A stretch of DNA of 32,843 nt. Source: a bacterium (GTDB lineage Bacteria; CAIJMQ01). Both the position numbers and the translations under genes were made by a program. The notes beneath the pieces were generated by a model that saw only the letters and a list, made by a program, of their open reading frames with translations, was not told where the DNA came from and searched no databases. Positions 1-6,988 of this stretch are shown here, one piece after another. The stretch lies in assembly GCA_023135785.1 (NCBI GenBank), contig JAGLSL010000010.1, positions 1-32,843 of the forward strand. The letters run 5' to 3'. Position 1 is the first letter of the stretch. Each line of letters opens with the position of its first letter.

Positions 1-1212
1 ATGCGGTCTAAGGGGTACGATATACCCGTAATATTTATCACAGCTTATGGAAGTTTTGATTCCGCAGTAGAGGCTTTAAGACTGGGAGCATACGACTATA
101 TAACTAAACCTTTTGAACCCGAAACTGTTATTCATACAATCCAACACGCTCTGGAGCATAAGAAACTCGCAGAAGAAAATATCTATTTAAAAGAAGAACT
201 CCAACGCAAATCCGGATTTGAAGAACTCATAGGCGATGCAGAGTGTATAAAAAAAGTATATGCTCTTATAGAAAAAGTTGCGCAGTCAAAAGTTCCTGTT
301 CTTTTAAGAGGCGAGTCCGGCACGGGGAAAGAATTAGTCGCCCGAGCTATTCATAAAAGAAGCGGACGAAAAGACAAAAATTTTGTGGTTATAAATTGCG
401 GAGCATTACCCGAGACGCTTTTAGAGTCGGAAATATTCGGGCACGAGAAGGGCGCATTTACGGGCGCAGACAAAAAAAAGCTGGGAATTTTTGAAGTTGG
501 AAATGAAGGCACTATATTTTTAGACGAAATAGGTGACCTTTCTCTTTCCGTTCAAATGAAACTTTTACGTTTCCTGCAGTCGGAAGAATTTATACGTGTG
601 GGAGGAATTGCTCCGATAAAAGTTAATGTAAGAATAATATCCGCCACAAATAAAAATTTAGAGAAATTAATAGAAGAAAAAAAATTCCGTGACGATCTCT
701 ATTATCGTATAAATACTGTATCCATTAATATTCCGCCCCTAAGAGATAGAAAAGACGATATCCCTTTATTGATAGACCATTTCTTGAAGAAATATAGTAA
801 AGAAGACAATGTCCCGCTCAAAAAAATTTCCGCCGAAGTGTTTCGGATTATTTGCGAATATCCTTGGCGCGGGAATGTAAGAGAATTGGAGAATCTTATA
901 AGAGCTGTTTTGGTGCTTTCTAAAGGAAATATAATAAAAATAGAAGACCTTCCTCCTGTCATAAGGCGTATAGATAGTCATGACGCTTCGTCTCAAGGAA
1001 ATAATGACATTTCTCTTTCTTCTTCAAGCTCAGGGCAAAAAGAAACATTCTCGTTCAAACAGATAAGAGAAAAAGCTGAGAAAGAATATCTTATCTATAT
1101 ACTAAGACGAGCACAGGGAAATATTACGAGGGCTTCTAAATTAGCAGGACTGTCAAGAAGGCACTTCTATGACAAATTACAACAATATGGAATAAAACCG
1201 CGAAAACTATAA
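1..1212 (+). CDS. Sigma-54-dependent response regulator, NtrC/PilR type (5' partial)
   Basis: This enhancer-binding activator opens sigma-54 promoters when its receiver is phosphorylated. The window starts inside the receiver domain: its end is visible (ITAY near residue 13, TKPF near 35), while the phospho-acceptor Asp lies upstream, so the true start is outside. A linker helix precedes an AAA+ domain with Walker A GESGTGKE (104-111), the sigma-54 contact loop GAFTGA (151-156), Walker B TIFLDEIGDL (171-180), the arginine-finger region FRDDLYYRI (229-237) and PWRGNVRELEN (288-298). A Ser-rich linker (about 329-346) leads to a Fis-type helix-turn-helix at the C-terminus (GNITRASKLAGLSRRHFYDK). 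A histidine kinase follows closely and a sigma-54 promoter lies 1.6 kb downstream before pseudopilin genes, which suggests a PilR-like role. The family call is firm; the target is inferred. Confidence 0.95.
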   Translation: MRSKGYDIPVIFITAYGSFDSAVEALRLGAYDYITKPFEPETVIHTIQHALEHKKLAEENIYLKEELQRKSGFEELIGDAECIKKVYALIEKVAQSKVPVLLRGESGTGKELVARAIHKRSGRKDKNFVVINCGALPETLLESEIFGHEKGAFTGADKKKLGIFEVGNEGTIFLDEIGDLSLSVQMKLLRFLQSEEFIRVGGIAPIKVNVRIISATNKNLEKLIEEKKFRDDLYYRINTVSINIPPLRDRKDDIPLLIDHFLKKYSKEDNVPLKKISAEVFRIICEYPWRGNVRELENLIRAVLVLSKGNIIKIEDLPPVIRRIDSHDASSQGNNDISLSSSSSGQKETFSFKQIREKAEKEYLIYILRRAQGNITRASKLAGLSRRHFYDKLQQYGIKPRKL

Positions 1213-1281
1213 AAAGTTACAAAGGCGCAAAGTGAAAAGCAAAAAACTATGTGCCTCTGTGCCCGATACTTTTTTAAAAAA

Positions 1282-2337
1282 ATGCGTAAAGGCGTATATA
1301 TTCTTTTAATCTTTCTATTAATGTTGGGGCTTCTTGCTTTTTTCCCCATCATTGTCAGTCCCGAATTTTCCAGCAGAATCTATTTCGTTTCTTTATTTTT
1401 CTTCGCAATCGGTTTCCTATTGGCGCTTATTCTAATACTAACCTTTTTAATCCCCTTTAATCTTTTTACAAAAAAGACCCGTTATAATCCAAAATATTTA
1501 GACGAGCTTTCATCAATATCCATGCAAGCCCGCAAAGAAATGAAAGAAATGAATGAAAGATTGGACAGAGAATTGAAAATTAAAAGAAAACAGTTAGAAT
1601 CAATGGGTTCCGAATTATTATCAACTCAAATAGAACTTCTTCAGAAAGAAAAATTGGCGTCTTTGGCGAAGATGGCCTCAGGCGTAGTCCATCAGATAAG
1701 AAACCCGTTAGCAATAATAAAAAACGCTACTTATCTTTTAAAGAAAAAAATAGGAAATCCCGCCATTAAAAAAGAGGCGGGCAGGGATAAAAATCTAAAC
1801 GAGGAAATTAAAATTATAGAAGACGAAGCTGATAGCATGAACAAAATAGCGGGGGAATTACTCCAGTTTGCAAGGACAGATGAACGAATAATGTTGGAAC
1901 CGATTGATTTAGGCGTTCTTATCCGTGGGATTTTAAAAGAAACGGCTATAACACAAAAAAACTATAAAAAAGTAAAAGTTGAAAACGAACTTCCCGATTC
2001 TTTATCTAAAGCCCAAGGCGAGAGAGAGAGTTTGAAACAGGCAATTTCAAACATTATATCCAATGCCTATCAGGCAATGCCCAGAGGCGGAACCCTAAAA
2101 CTCCAAGCGCATGAAATAGGTAAAGAAATTCAAATCGATATTTCCGACACAGGTGTGGGTATTTCACCTAAAGAAAAAGAATTGATATTCGAACCGCTGT
2201 TTACGACCAAGGGCAAGAATGGCGCGGGACTTGGACTGGCAATATCATACGCTATCATAAAAAAAATAGGCGGAGATATAAAAGTAAATAGCGAGGAAGG
2301 TAAAGGGACCATTTTTAGTTTATTTCTTAAGAAATAA
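1282..2337 (+). CDS. Membrane sensor histidine kinase, PilS/NtrB-like
   Basis: This is the presumed partner of the preceding response regulator. Two hydrophobic segments near the N-terminus anchor it and are followed by a charged coiled coil. The dimerisation/phospho-acceptor helix holds GVVHQIRNPLAI, whose His is the likely phosphorylation site. The catalytic ATPase domain shows an N box (ISNIISNAYQAMPRGG), a G1 box (DTGVGI), an F box (FEPLFTTK) and a G2 box (GAGLGLAI). No PAS or periplasmic sensor domain is visible, so it may sense through its membrane segments. An upstream in-frame ATG at 1249 would add 12 residues. I prefer 1282 because the bases before it look like a low-complexity repeat and the sequence from 1282 starts directly with a basic, hydrophobic membrane segment. 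Neither start has a strong ribosome site. Confidence 0.9.
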   Translation: MRKGVYILLIFLLMLGLLAFFPIIVSPEFSSRIYFVSLFFFAIGFLLALILILTFLIPFNLFTKKTRYNPKYLDELSSISMQARKEMKEMNERLDRELKIKRKQLESMGSELLSTQIELLQKEKLASLAKMASGVVHQIRNPLAIIKNATYLLKKKIGNPAIKKEAGRDKNLNEEIKIIEDEADSMNKIAGELLQFARTDERIMLEPIDLGVLIRGILKETAITQKNYKKVKVENELPDSLSKAQGERESLKQAISNIISNAYQAMPRGGTLKLQAHEIGKEIQIDISDTGVGISPKEKELIFEPLFTTKGKNGAGLGLAISYAIIKKIGGDIKVNSEEGKGTIFSLFLKK

Positions 2338-2373
2338 GAAGGAAGACAAAATATGGAAAAACATACTCTCTCT

Positions 2374-2449
2374 TGTCATTGCGAGCCAAAGGCGAAGCAA
2401 TCTCAAATACGAGATTGCCACGCTCACTGTGTTCGCTCGCAATGACAGT
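2374..2449. repeat. Palindromic dispersed repeat, TGTCATTGCGAG family, copy A
   Basis: The ends are a perfect 13-bp inverted repeat (TGTCATTGCGAGC and its complement). An inner pair GCAATCTC/GAGATTGC forms a second stem. Related copies lie at 5568-5673, 6250-6332, 11449-11525 and 16984-17060. There is no coding capacity; it resembles a REP or MITE-like element. Confidence 0.9.
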
Positions 2450-2456
2450 AAGTGGG

Positions 2457-2580
2457 TAATAGCTCGCCATGACAGATGACAGATTTTACGAGGAACGACG
2501 GATGAGAGATGATGGACGAAAAAAGAGAAATACAAACTCGTCCAAGCGAACGTAGTGAGCGGACATCCATCGTCTATCGT
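2457..2580. repeat. Imperfect inverted-repeat region
   Basis: The region carries GATGAGAGATGATGGACGA on one side and, about 50 bp on, sequence close to its complement (CCATCGTCTATCGTTCATC). The stretch GCGAACGTAGTGAGCGGACAT recurs in similar form at the far right edge of the window. It looks like repeat remains with no gene. Confidence 0.55.
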
Positions 2581-2590
2581 TCATCGTTAA

Positions 2591-2640
2591 TACTCCGAAA
2601 ATAGTGAGGAGTATTAAAGTGTGCAAAATAGTTTACACTT
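2591..2640. promoter_or_regulatory. Two short inverted repeats, possible activator sites
   Basis: TACTCC-N11-GGAGTA (2591-2613) and AAGTGT-N12-ACACTT (2617-2640) lie about 210-250 bp upstream of the sigma-54 promoter, a usual distance for sites bound by NtrC-type activators. Binding is inferred from position and symmetry only. Confidence 0.3.
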
Positions 2641-2662
2641 GCGGAAAAAAGTGGAGTATAAT
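2632..2662 (+). promoter_or_regulatory. Possible sigma-70 promoter
   Basis: TTTACA (2632-2637) is followed after 19 bp by a perfect TATAAT (2657-2662). The spacer is longer than the usual 17 bp. It could drive the pseudopilin genes in addition to the sigma-54 promoter. Confidence 0.3.
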
Positions 2663-2730
2663 AGAAAGAAAATAGTTAACGGTTTAGGGTCTATAGTTAC
2701 TAATGAGTGAGAAAGTATTTTACATTGTGT

Positions 2731-2810
2731 GTCATTCCCGAATAGCTTTTATCGGGAATCTATTTATGACGAAAGAATGGATTCCTGCTTACTACGTGCA
2801 GGAATGACAG
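2731..2810. repeat. Palindromic dispersed repeat, GTCATTCC type
   Basis: The ends are GTCATTCC and GGAATGAC. Inside are two hairpins, TCCCG...CGGGA and TTCCTGC...GCAGGAA. This type of element is common between genes in many environmental bacteria. It lies just upstream of the pseudopilin promoter and does not overlap it. Confidence 0.75.
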
Positions 2811-2846
2811 TTCACAAACTATTTCTAATTGTATTTCAATATTATA

Positions 2847-2863
2847 TTGGCATAAGAGTTGCT
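2847..2863 (+). promoter_or_regulatory. Sigma-54 (-24/-12) promoter of the pseudopilin operon
   Basis: TTGGCATAAGAGTTGCT matches the sigma-54 consensus (TTGGCAC-N5-TTGCW) at all positions but one. GG at 2849-2850 and GC at 2861-2862 have the required spacing. The predicted start of transcription near 2874 puts AGGAGG (2875-2880) at the very 5' end of the mRNA, just before the ATG at 2888. A sigma-54 activator gene lies just upstream in the window. Confidence 0.7.
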
Positions 2864-2887
2864 TAATATATAAAAGGAGGATGAGTT

Positions 2888-3418
2888 ATGAAAGTTAAAT
2901 TACCAATTACTAAAGGGGGCTTCACCCCGTTAGAGATTAAATCAAAAGAAGAATTAGCTTCTAATAATATTGCAAGAGCTAATGAGAAGACAAGGATATT
3001 TCCGATTAGTTACGGTCGCCAAAGATACAATGGCGACCTATCTCTAACGGGGTTCACCCTTATAGAACTTATGGTTGTAATTGCAATAATAGGTATTTTA
3101 GCGGCAATAATGATACCAAATGTCATTAAACACCTGGAAAAAGGGAAAGAGGCTAAAGCAACTGCAGATATTGATATCCTTGTGAAAGCAGTAAGCCTTT
3201 TCCAGATTGATAATGGAGAACTTCCAGGGCAGTTGTCCCAGTTATGGCTTACTGGTGTTGGAGGTCCTTATATATCCAGTGATGAGGGGGAAAGTTTAGA
3301 TACTCCGTGGGATGGTACCTATGTGATTACATCGGGAACAAGCTCATATACTATTGCAACTACTGACATTGGCAACGAGGGTGAACCAAAAGTTTCAAAA
3401 AAAATAATTTTTGAATAA
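2888..3418 (+). CDS. gspG: GspG-like pseudopilin with a repeat-bearing leader
   Basis: This is a major-type pseudopilin or pilin of a type II secretion or type IV pilus-like machine. The prepilin peptidase site is G55|FTLIE, followed by the hydrophobic helix LMVVIAIIGILAAIMIPNVI and a short globular domain typical of GspG (GPYI, DTPWDGTY). The leader is 55 residues, far longer than the usual 5-30. It is encoded mostly by a palindromic repeat (2925-3052). There is no in-frame start codon between the repeat and the cleavage site, so ribosomes must read through the repeat. The start at 2888 has AGGAGG seven bases upstream. A second GGFTPLEI string at residues 10-17 mimics the cleavage motif. It is first in the operon behind the sigma-54 promoter. 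Confidence 0.9.
   Translation: MKVKLPITKGGFTPLEIKSKEELASNNIARANEKTRIFPISYGRQRYNGDLSLTGFTLIELMVVIAIIGILAAIMIPNVIKHLEKGKEAKATADIDILVKAVSLFQIDNGELPGQLSQLWLTGVGGPYISSDEGESLDTPWDGTYVITSGTSSYTIATTDIGNEGEPKVSKKIIFE
2925..3052. repeat. Palindromic repeat inside the first pseudopilin leader
   Basis: It is bounded by CCCCGTTAGAGAT (2925-2937) and its exact complement ATCTCTAACGGGG (3040-3052). Internal stems include GTCGCCA/TGGCGAC (3015-3037). The part 3001-3052 is a relative of the complete 56-bp element at 30941-30996, which sits at the aspS stop codon. It is in frame and open throughout. Confidence 0.85.
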
Positions 3419-3427
3419 GGAGGAACA

Positions 3428-4117
3428 ATGAAGAAGAAACAAAAATTCAGTAATTACGAATTACCTTTTATCCCCAAAAAATCGGAGATTTTCGGGGACT
3501 CAATCCTCGGAATTTCTCTGAAATTCCAGAGGGCCAATTACCATTTGCCAGAAGCAGGTTTTACATTGATGGAACTTATGGTGGTTATAGCAATAATCGT
3601 TTTACTTGCCGGAATTATGACGCCCAATGTAGCAAGAAGATTGGAAAGAGCGAAAATGACACGGGCCGAAGCCGACATAGCCGCAATTGAAAACGCTATT
3701 GCCATGTATGAAAATGATACAGGAAGATATCCTGAAGATACGCATTCTACTGCATCTTGGGATTCAATAGACGTTTTAGCTTGGAGACTTACTGCTCGAG
3801 AGCCTGATGGTACTCCTGAACCACTTATTAGTAATGATCGCAACTGGCATGGTCCCTACATAAAAGGTATAGACGAGGACTCTTGGAAGGAATATTATGT
3901 TTATATGAAAAATGAACATTCTACTAATCCTCCTACTCAAGGAACTGATTATCCAGCTTCTGGTGATGGTGGTTCTGTTGATGCTCCTCCTAATCTTGGT
4001 TATTACATCTATTCCATGGGTAAAAATAAAAAAACAGGAACAATAGCGGGAACTGATTATTATGAAGACGACGTAAATAATTGGGATGTGAAAAAGAGTT
4101 GGAGAGAAGAGTATTAG
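3428..4117 (+). CDS. GspG-like pseudopilin, second copy, with a repeat-bearing leader
   Basis: The cleavage site is G44|FTLMELM, followed by VVIAIIVLLAGIMTPNV and a GspG-like body (ADIAAIENAIAMYENDTGRYP, then HGPYIKGI). It is longer at the C-terminus than its neighbour and ends in a Gly/Tyr/Asp-rich region (YYIYSMGKNKKTG). It starts nine bases after the previous stop, with GGAGG before the ATG. Residues 15-38 of the leader are encoded by a 70-bp repeat that also occurs in the leader of the GspI-like gene in another frame. A TTG at residue 40 (about 3545), after the GAGGG at the end of the repeat, could give a four-residue leader, so this gene could in principle be translated without the repeat. 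Confidence 0.88.
   Translation: MKKKQKFSNYELPFIPKKSEIFGDSILGISLKFQRANYHLPEAGFTLMELMVVIAIIVLLAGIMTPNVARRLERAKMTRAEADIAAIENAIAMYENDTGRYPEDTHSTASWDSIDVLAWRLTAREPDGTPEPLISNDRNWHGPYIKGIDEDSWKEYYVYMKNEHSTNPPTQGTDYPASGDGGSVDAPPNLGYYIYSMGKNKKTGTIAGTDYYEDDVNNWDVKKSWREEY
3471..3540. repeat. 70-bp double-hairpin repeat, copy 1, in a pseudopilin leader
   Basis: It is nearly identical (about 67 of 70 bases by eye) to 4721-4790. The first hairpin pairs TCCCC...GATTTTCGGGGA; the second pairs CCTCGGAATTTC with GAAATTCCAGAGG around a TCT loop. The first base falls at codon position 2 here and at position 3 in the other copy, so the encoded peptides differ. Confidence 0.92.
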
Positions 4118-4119
4118 AA

Positions 4120-4686
4120 ATGAAAAATAAAAATAATTACCAATTACCCCGCCTGCCAAATATTGGCGGGCAGGCATTTACGGTTTACCGTTTACGAAAA
4201 GGCGGTTTCTCCTTCATCGAACTGATGACTGTTGTTGCGATTATGGCGGTTTTGGTTGCTGTTTCTATGCCTATGTTCAGAAACTATACACGCGGCAGAA
4301 ATTTGAAAGAAGGGACTAATATGATTATATCCGCTTTAAGAAGAACAAGAAACACCACTATCACGGAAAGAAAAAGATACAGGACCGTTTTTGATGCTCT
4401 AAATCATGCCGTTGCTATCTATAAAGAGGATGATATTGTCAATCCCGCAGAAAACTGGAAGGCTTTGCCTGAATTTGTGGAGTTTGATACGAATTTATTT
4501 GCCGATGAAAAAAATTATACTACTACTCCTGATATTTACTATTTGGAATTTGAATCTGCCGGTGGTTTAAGCTCTGAACATGACGTTACTCCCCCATATA
4601 AAGATATTGGCATTGTAGAAACATCTACCCAGGATACTAATATCATAAAAGTTAATAAACTTACTGGTAGGATAAATGTAGAATGA
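4120..4686 (+). CDS. gspH: GspH/FimT-like minor pseudopilin
   Basis: This minor pseudopilin has cleavage site G29|FSFIELM followed by TVVAIMAVLVAVSMPMF, then NLKEGTNMIISALRRTRNTTITERKRYR, which is typical of the GspH/FimT family (helix followed by a beta-rich body). I start it at 4120, two bases after the previous stop and with a GGAGAG-type site upstream; an ATG at 4081 in the same frame overlaps the previous gene and is less likely. Leader residues 9-19 are encoded by a GC-rich hairpin repeat (4147-4175). The length of 188 residues is normal for the family. It is translationally linked to the next gene by an ATGA overlap. Confidence 0.85.
   Translation: MKNKNNYQLPRLPNIGGQAFTVYRLRKGGFSFIELMTVVAIMAVLVAVSMPMFRNYTRGRNLKEGTNMIISALRRTRNTTITERKRYRTVFDALNHAVAIYKEDDIVNPAENWKALPEFVEFDTNLFADEKNYTTTPDIYYLEFESAGGLSSEHDVTPPYKDIGIVETSTQDTNIIKVNKLTGRINVE
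4147..4175. repeat. GC-rich hairpin repeat in a pseudopilin leader
   Basis: GCCTGCC...GGCAGGC and CCCGCC...GGCGGG give two alternative stems around AAATATT. The GC content stands out from the AT-rich flanks. It encodes part of the leader peptide of the GspH-like protein. Confidence 0.7.
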
Positions 4687-5363
4687 TAAAAAAAATCTTC
4701 AAAGTACCAATTACCAATTATCCCCCAAAAATCAGAGATTTTCGGGGACTCAATCCTCGGAATTTCTCTGAAATTCCAGAGGGACAATTACTAACTACCA
4801 ATAAAGGTCTGACTTTGTTAGAAATGGCGATATCAATGGCTATTCTTGCCATAGCTTTGGTTGCGCTGGCAAACCTTTTCCCTATCGGCTTGAAGTTGTC
4901 CCGAAGAGCATCTACTTTTTCGGAAGCAAGTATTCTCGCGCAAAGAGTGCTCGAAAATATAAAAACAGCCGCATCGGTTTATGATGGGGATTATGCAGGA
5001 TATATAGGAGACCATGGAGATTTCACAACAGGTATCCCAACTGATGTGAGGAATGGGAATGGTATAGGATACTTTGAATTAGCAAGCCAGGATACATGTC
5101 CCTTTGTTGATTCGGATGCAACTATTACTATAGGTACAACTATACAATATAAATATAATAATACAGATATGGATGTTTATATTAAAGCTGAAGATTGGGA
5201 TGCTAACGGTAATGGAAAAACATGGCCATTAGATGGAGATTGGGACGATGTTTTATTAAGCCAAAAAGTATATGTCGCTGTTTACTGGACGGAAGCGGAT
5301 AGAGACAGAGCCGAAACATTTATCACCTATATAGCGAACCCGTTTTATGAAAAGTATAGATAA
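4683..5363 (+). CDS. gspI: GspI/PilV-like minor pseudopilin
   Basis: The cleavage site is G42|LTLLEMA, followed by ISMAILAIALVALANLFPIGLKL and SEASILAQRVLENIKTAAS, a typical GspI/PilV start. The body is Asp/Tyr-rich and ends YIANPFYEKYR. The start ATG overlaps the previous stop (ATGA at 4683-4686). About half of the 42-residue leader comes from the 70-bp repeat at 4721-4790, and the rest from AATTACCAATTA-type sequence. No alternative in-frame start lies between the repeat and the cleavage site, so the repeat must be translated. Confidence 0.85.
   Translation: MIKKIFKVPITNYPPKIRDFRGLNPRNFSEIPEGQLLTTNKGLTLLEMAISMAILAIALVALANLFPIGLKLSRRASTFSEASILAQRVLENIKTAASVYDGDYAGYIGDHGDFTTGIPTDVRNGNGIGYFELASQDTCPFVDSDATITIGTTIQYKYNNTDMDVYIKAEDWDANGNGKTWPLDGDWDDVLLSQKVYVAVYWTEADRDRAETFITYIANPFYEKYR
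4721..4790. repeat. 70-bp double-hairpin repeat, copy 2, in a pseudopilin leader
   Basis: It is near-identical to 3471-3540 but read in a different frame, giving a peptide starting PPKIRDFRG where copy 1 gives PKKSEIFGD. Both frames are open. Confidence 0.92.
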
Positions 5364-5412
5364 AAAATAAAACGGAAATAAATGGAAATACGTAGAAATA
5401 CAGTGGATATAT

Positions 5413-5474
5413 GTAGTGGTTGAGCTTGCTCGACTGTATTGAATGCAAAAATGCAAAGTAAACTTTGCCACTAC
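5413..5474. repeat. Short inverted-repeat element
   Basis: GTAGTGG and CCACTAC bound a 62-bp segment. Its right part (CTGTATTG...GCAAAGT-AACTTTGCCACTA) recurs at 17216-17250. The gap 5364-5717 holds this and the next repeat but no convincing gene. Confidence 0.6.
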
Positions 5475-5544
5475 TGAGAAATATAAATGAGACAGATGAC
5501 ACCATCCAAACAGACGGCGGGCAGGGAGGACAGATGACAGAAAC

Positions 5545-5673
5545 GAAAACAATAAAAGACAAACGCTTGTCATTGCGAGCCCCGACAAGTCAGGGCGAAG
5601 CAATCTCAAAGACAGGCTCGGAACAAGATGTGCAATCTAAAAATGAGATTGCTTCACTCCATTCGCAATGACA
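5545..5673. repeat. TGTCATTGCGAG-family repeat, copy B, with a shared left flank
   Basis: The palindromic element (5568-5673) ends in TGTCATTGCGAGC and TCGCAATGACA. It carries extra central sequence compared with copy A. The 39 bases 5545-5583 match 6227-6265 at all but one position, including 22 bases outside the element. The two copies flank the hicB-hicA pair as direct repeats. Confidence 0.85.
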
Positions 5674-5717
5674 AATAAAAATAAAATAAAAAGGGTAAAA
5701 GAAATGGGGGAAAAGAT

Positions 5718-5927
5718 ATGACCTATAGAATTATAATTGAAAAAGGCGAAAATTTTGGTTATGTGGCGCATTGTCCTGCAATTCCCGGTTGTCATTCGCA
5801 GGGGGAAACACTCGAGGAAACAATTGAAAACATTAAAGATGCAATACAAGGCTGCCTCTCTGTGTTAGGTGACCAGATAATGTCAACGAAAACAAAAGAG
5901 GTTGCTACAATGGAGGTAGTTGTGTAG
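5718..5927 (+). CDS. hicB: HicB-family antitoxin (short form)
   Basis: This protein of 69 residues is the likely antitoxin of a type II toxin-antitoxin pair. It shows the HicB core: YRIIIEKGENFGYVAHCPAIPGC, then the SQGETLEETIENIKDAIQGCL helix. No DNA-binding C-terminal domain is present, as in many short UPF0150-type HicB proteins. The end (residues 55-69) is unlike the family. A purine-rich site (GGGGGAAAAG) precedes the ATG. Its stop overlaps the start of the next gene by one base (TAGTG), so the two are translationally coupled. The pair lies between the I- and J-like pseudopilin genes and is not expected to be part of the secretion machine. Confidence 0.82.
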   Translation: MTYRIIIEKGENFGYVAHCPAIPGCHSQGETLEETIENIKDAIQGCLSVLGDQIMSTKTKEVATMEVVV

Positions 5928-6157
5928 TGGCAAAATTACCGGTTGTTTCTGGAAAAGAAACTATAAAAGCATTTGAAAAAGCGGGGTGGTATGTGGAAAG
6001 ACGAGCAAAAAGCAGACATATAATAATGAAAAAGAGCGGAATGGAAACTACTTTGTCTATTCCGGAGCATAAAGTTTTAGATAGAGGGCTCCTTCGCGCT
6101 TTAATAAGAGACGCATACATTTCGGTTGATAAGTTCAACGAATTGTTAAAGAAATGA
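5927..6157 (+). CDS. hicA: HicA-family mRNA interferase toxin
   Basis: This small basic protein of 76 residues has the double-stranded RNA-binding-like HicA fold: SGKETIKAFEKAGWYVERR, then SRH with the presumed catalytic His at 31, then TLSIPEHKVLDRGLLRALIRDAYISVDKFNELL. It uses a GTG start at 5927, overlapping the hicB stop by one base. HicA proteins cleave mRNA and are held in check by HicB. Length and order of motifs are normal and it looks whole. The order antitoxin-then-toxin is a known arrangement for this family. Confidence 0.82.
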   Translation: MAKLPVVSGKETIKAFEKAGWYVERRAKSRHIIMKKSGMETTLSIPEHKVLDRGLLRALIRDAYISVDKFNELLKK

Positions 6158-6217
6158 AAAGCTAAATAATAATGATTAAAAAGTTTATAGTTTATGGTTT
6201 AAAGTTTATAGAAAAAA

Positions 6218-6988
6218 ATGAGAAAAGAAAACAATAAAAGACAAACGCCTGTCATTGCGAGCCCGAACATTGTGAGGGCGTGGCAATCCCAATATTTTAA
6301 AAATAGATTGCTTCACTATGTTCGCAATGACAACAACACTGGTTTAACTTTAATCGAAGTCATGATAGTGGTAGCCATACTTGCTGTTATATCTACAACC
6401 CTATTTTCAGTGTTTCAAAGCAGTTTATTTTCACAGCGAAAAGGCACGAATAAAGCTATTATATATTCCGAAGCCCGAGCCGCCTTAGATATGATGTCCA
6501 GAGAAATAGAAAAAGCGTTTGTGGATGAGAGGATTGGGGCTGAATGCTTGGGATTAGATGGCACGGGAGATTTGCCCGACACTTTTTGTTTTATCGCTCC
6601 ATTAAATCCTGATAATACAAAAGAAGTCGGAAAGTATAATGGGGAATTATGCGAGGTGGGTTATTGGTTAGCGGGTAATGAACTTAAAAAAGGATGGACT
6701 ACCAAGAAAAATAATTTTAAATTTTTCGATATTGGCAATAAAAAAGATTTTGGAAACGAAAATGCTCTTATTGGAAGTGTTTCTAATCTTCAGTTTGAAT
6801 ATTTTGATGGACAACAGTGGACTACCGGTGCTAATGCCGGTTGGTGGGATGACGGAGCAGGAAATCCTAGACAAGATTTACCCCGCGCAATAAAAATCAC
6901 GCTTGTTATGCAATACGAATCGGAAAAGGATGAGATAAGGCACGACACTTTTATTACGATAGTCAATATACCCGGGAGCGGACAGTGA
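6218..6988 (+). CDS. gspJ: GspJ/PilW-like minor pseudopilin with a repeat-encoded leader
   Basis: The cleavage site is G42|LTLIEVM, followed by IVVAILAVISTTLFSVFQSSL and the GspJ hallmark region EARAALDMMSREIEKAF. Later features also fit GspJ: VSNLQFEYFDGQQW and LPRAIKITLVM. The leader from residue 11 to 39 is encoded by a complete TGTCATTGCGAG-family repeat (6250-6332), a family otherwise seen here only between genes. The ATG at 6218 has no clear ribosome site. In-frame GTG (6272) and TTG (6308) inside the repeat are alternative starts; all three give repeat-encoded leaders. The 3' end overlaps the GTG start of the next gene. Confidence 0.85.
   Translation: MRKENNKRQTPVIASPNIVRAWQSQYFKNRLLHYVRNDNNTGLTLIEVMIVVAILAVISTTLFSVFQSSLFSQRKGTNKAIIYSEARAALDMMSREIEKAFVDERIGAECLGLDGTGDLPDTFCFIAPLNPDNTKEVGKYNGELCEVGYWLAGNELKKGWTTKKNNFKFFDIGNKKDFGNENALIGSVSNLQFEYFDGQQWTTGANAGWWDDGAGNPRQDLPRAIKITLVMQYESEKDEIRHDTFITIVNIPGSGQ
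6227..6332. repeat. TGTCATTGCGAG-family repeat, copy C, inside a pseudopilin gene
   Basis: The element spans 6250-6332 with TGTCATTGCGAGC at the left and TTCGCAATGACA at the right. The 22 bases to its left are shared with copy B. It is open in the reading frame of the GspJ-like gene and lies fully upstream of the cleavage-site codons. Confidence 0.88.

Noticed and set aside
2320-2535. Minus-strand open frame after the kinase
   Set aside because: It covers the end of the kinase gene and repeat copy A; the peptide is repeat-derived.
4081-4119. Earlier start for the GspH-like gene
   Set aside because: It would overlap the upstream gene by 37 bases; the ATG at 4120 has better spacing to a ribosome site.
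5465-5671. Open frame of 68 codons upstream of hicB
   Set aside because: Most of it is repeat sequence (copy B), there is no ribosome site, and the peptide has no coherent features.
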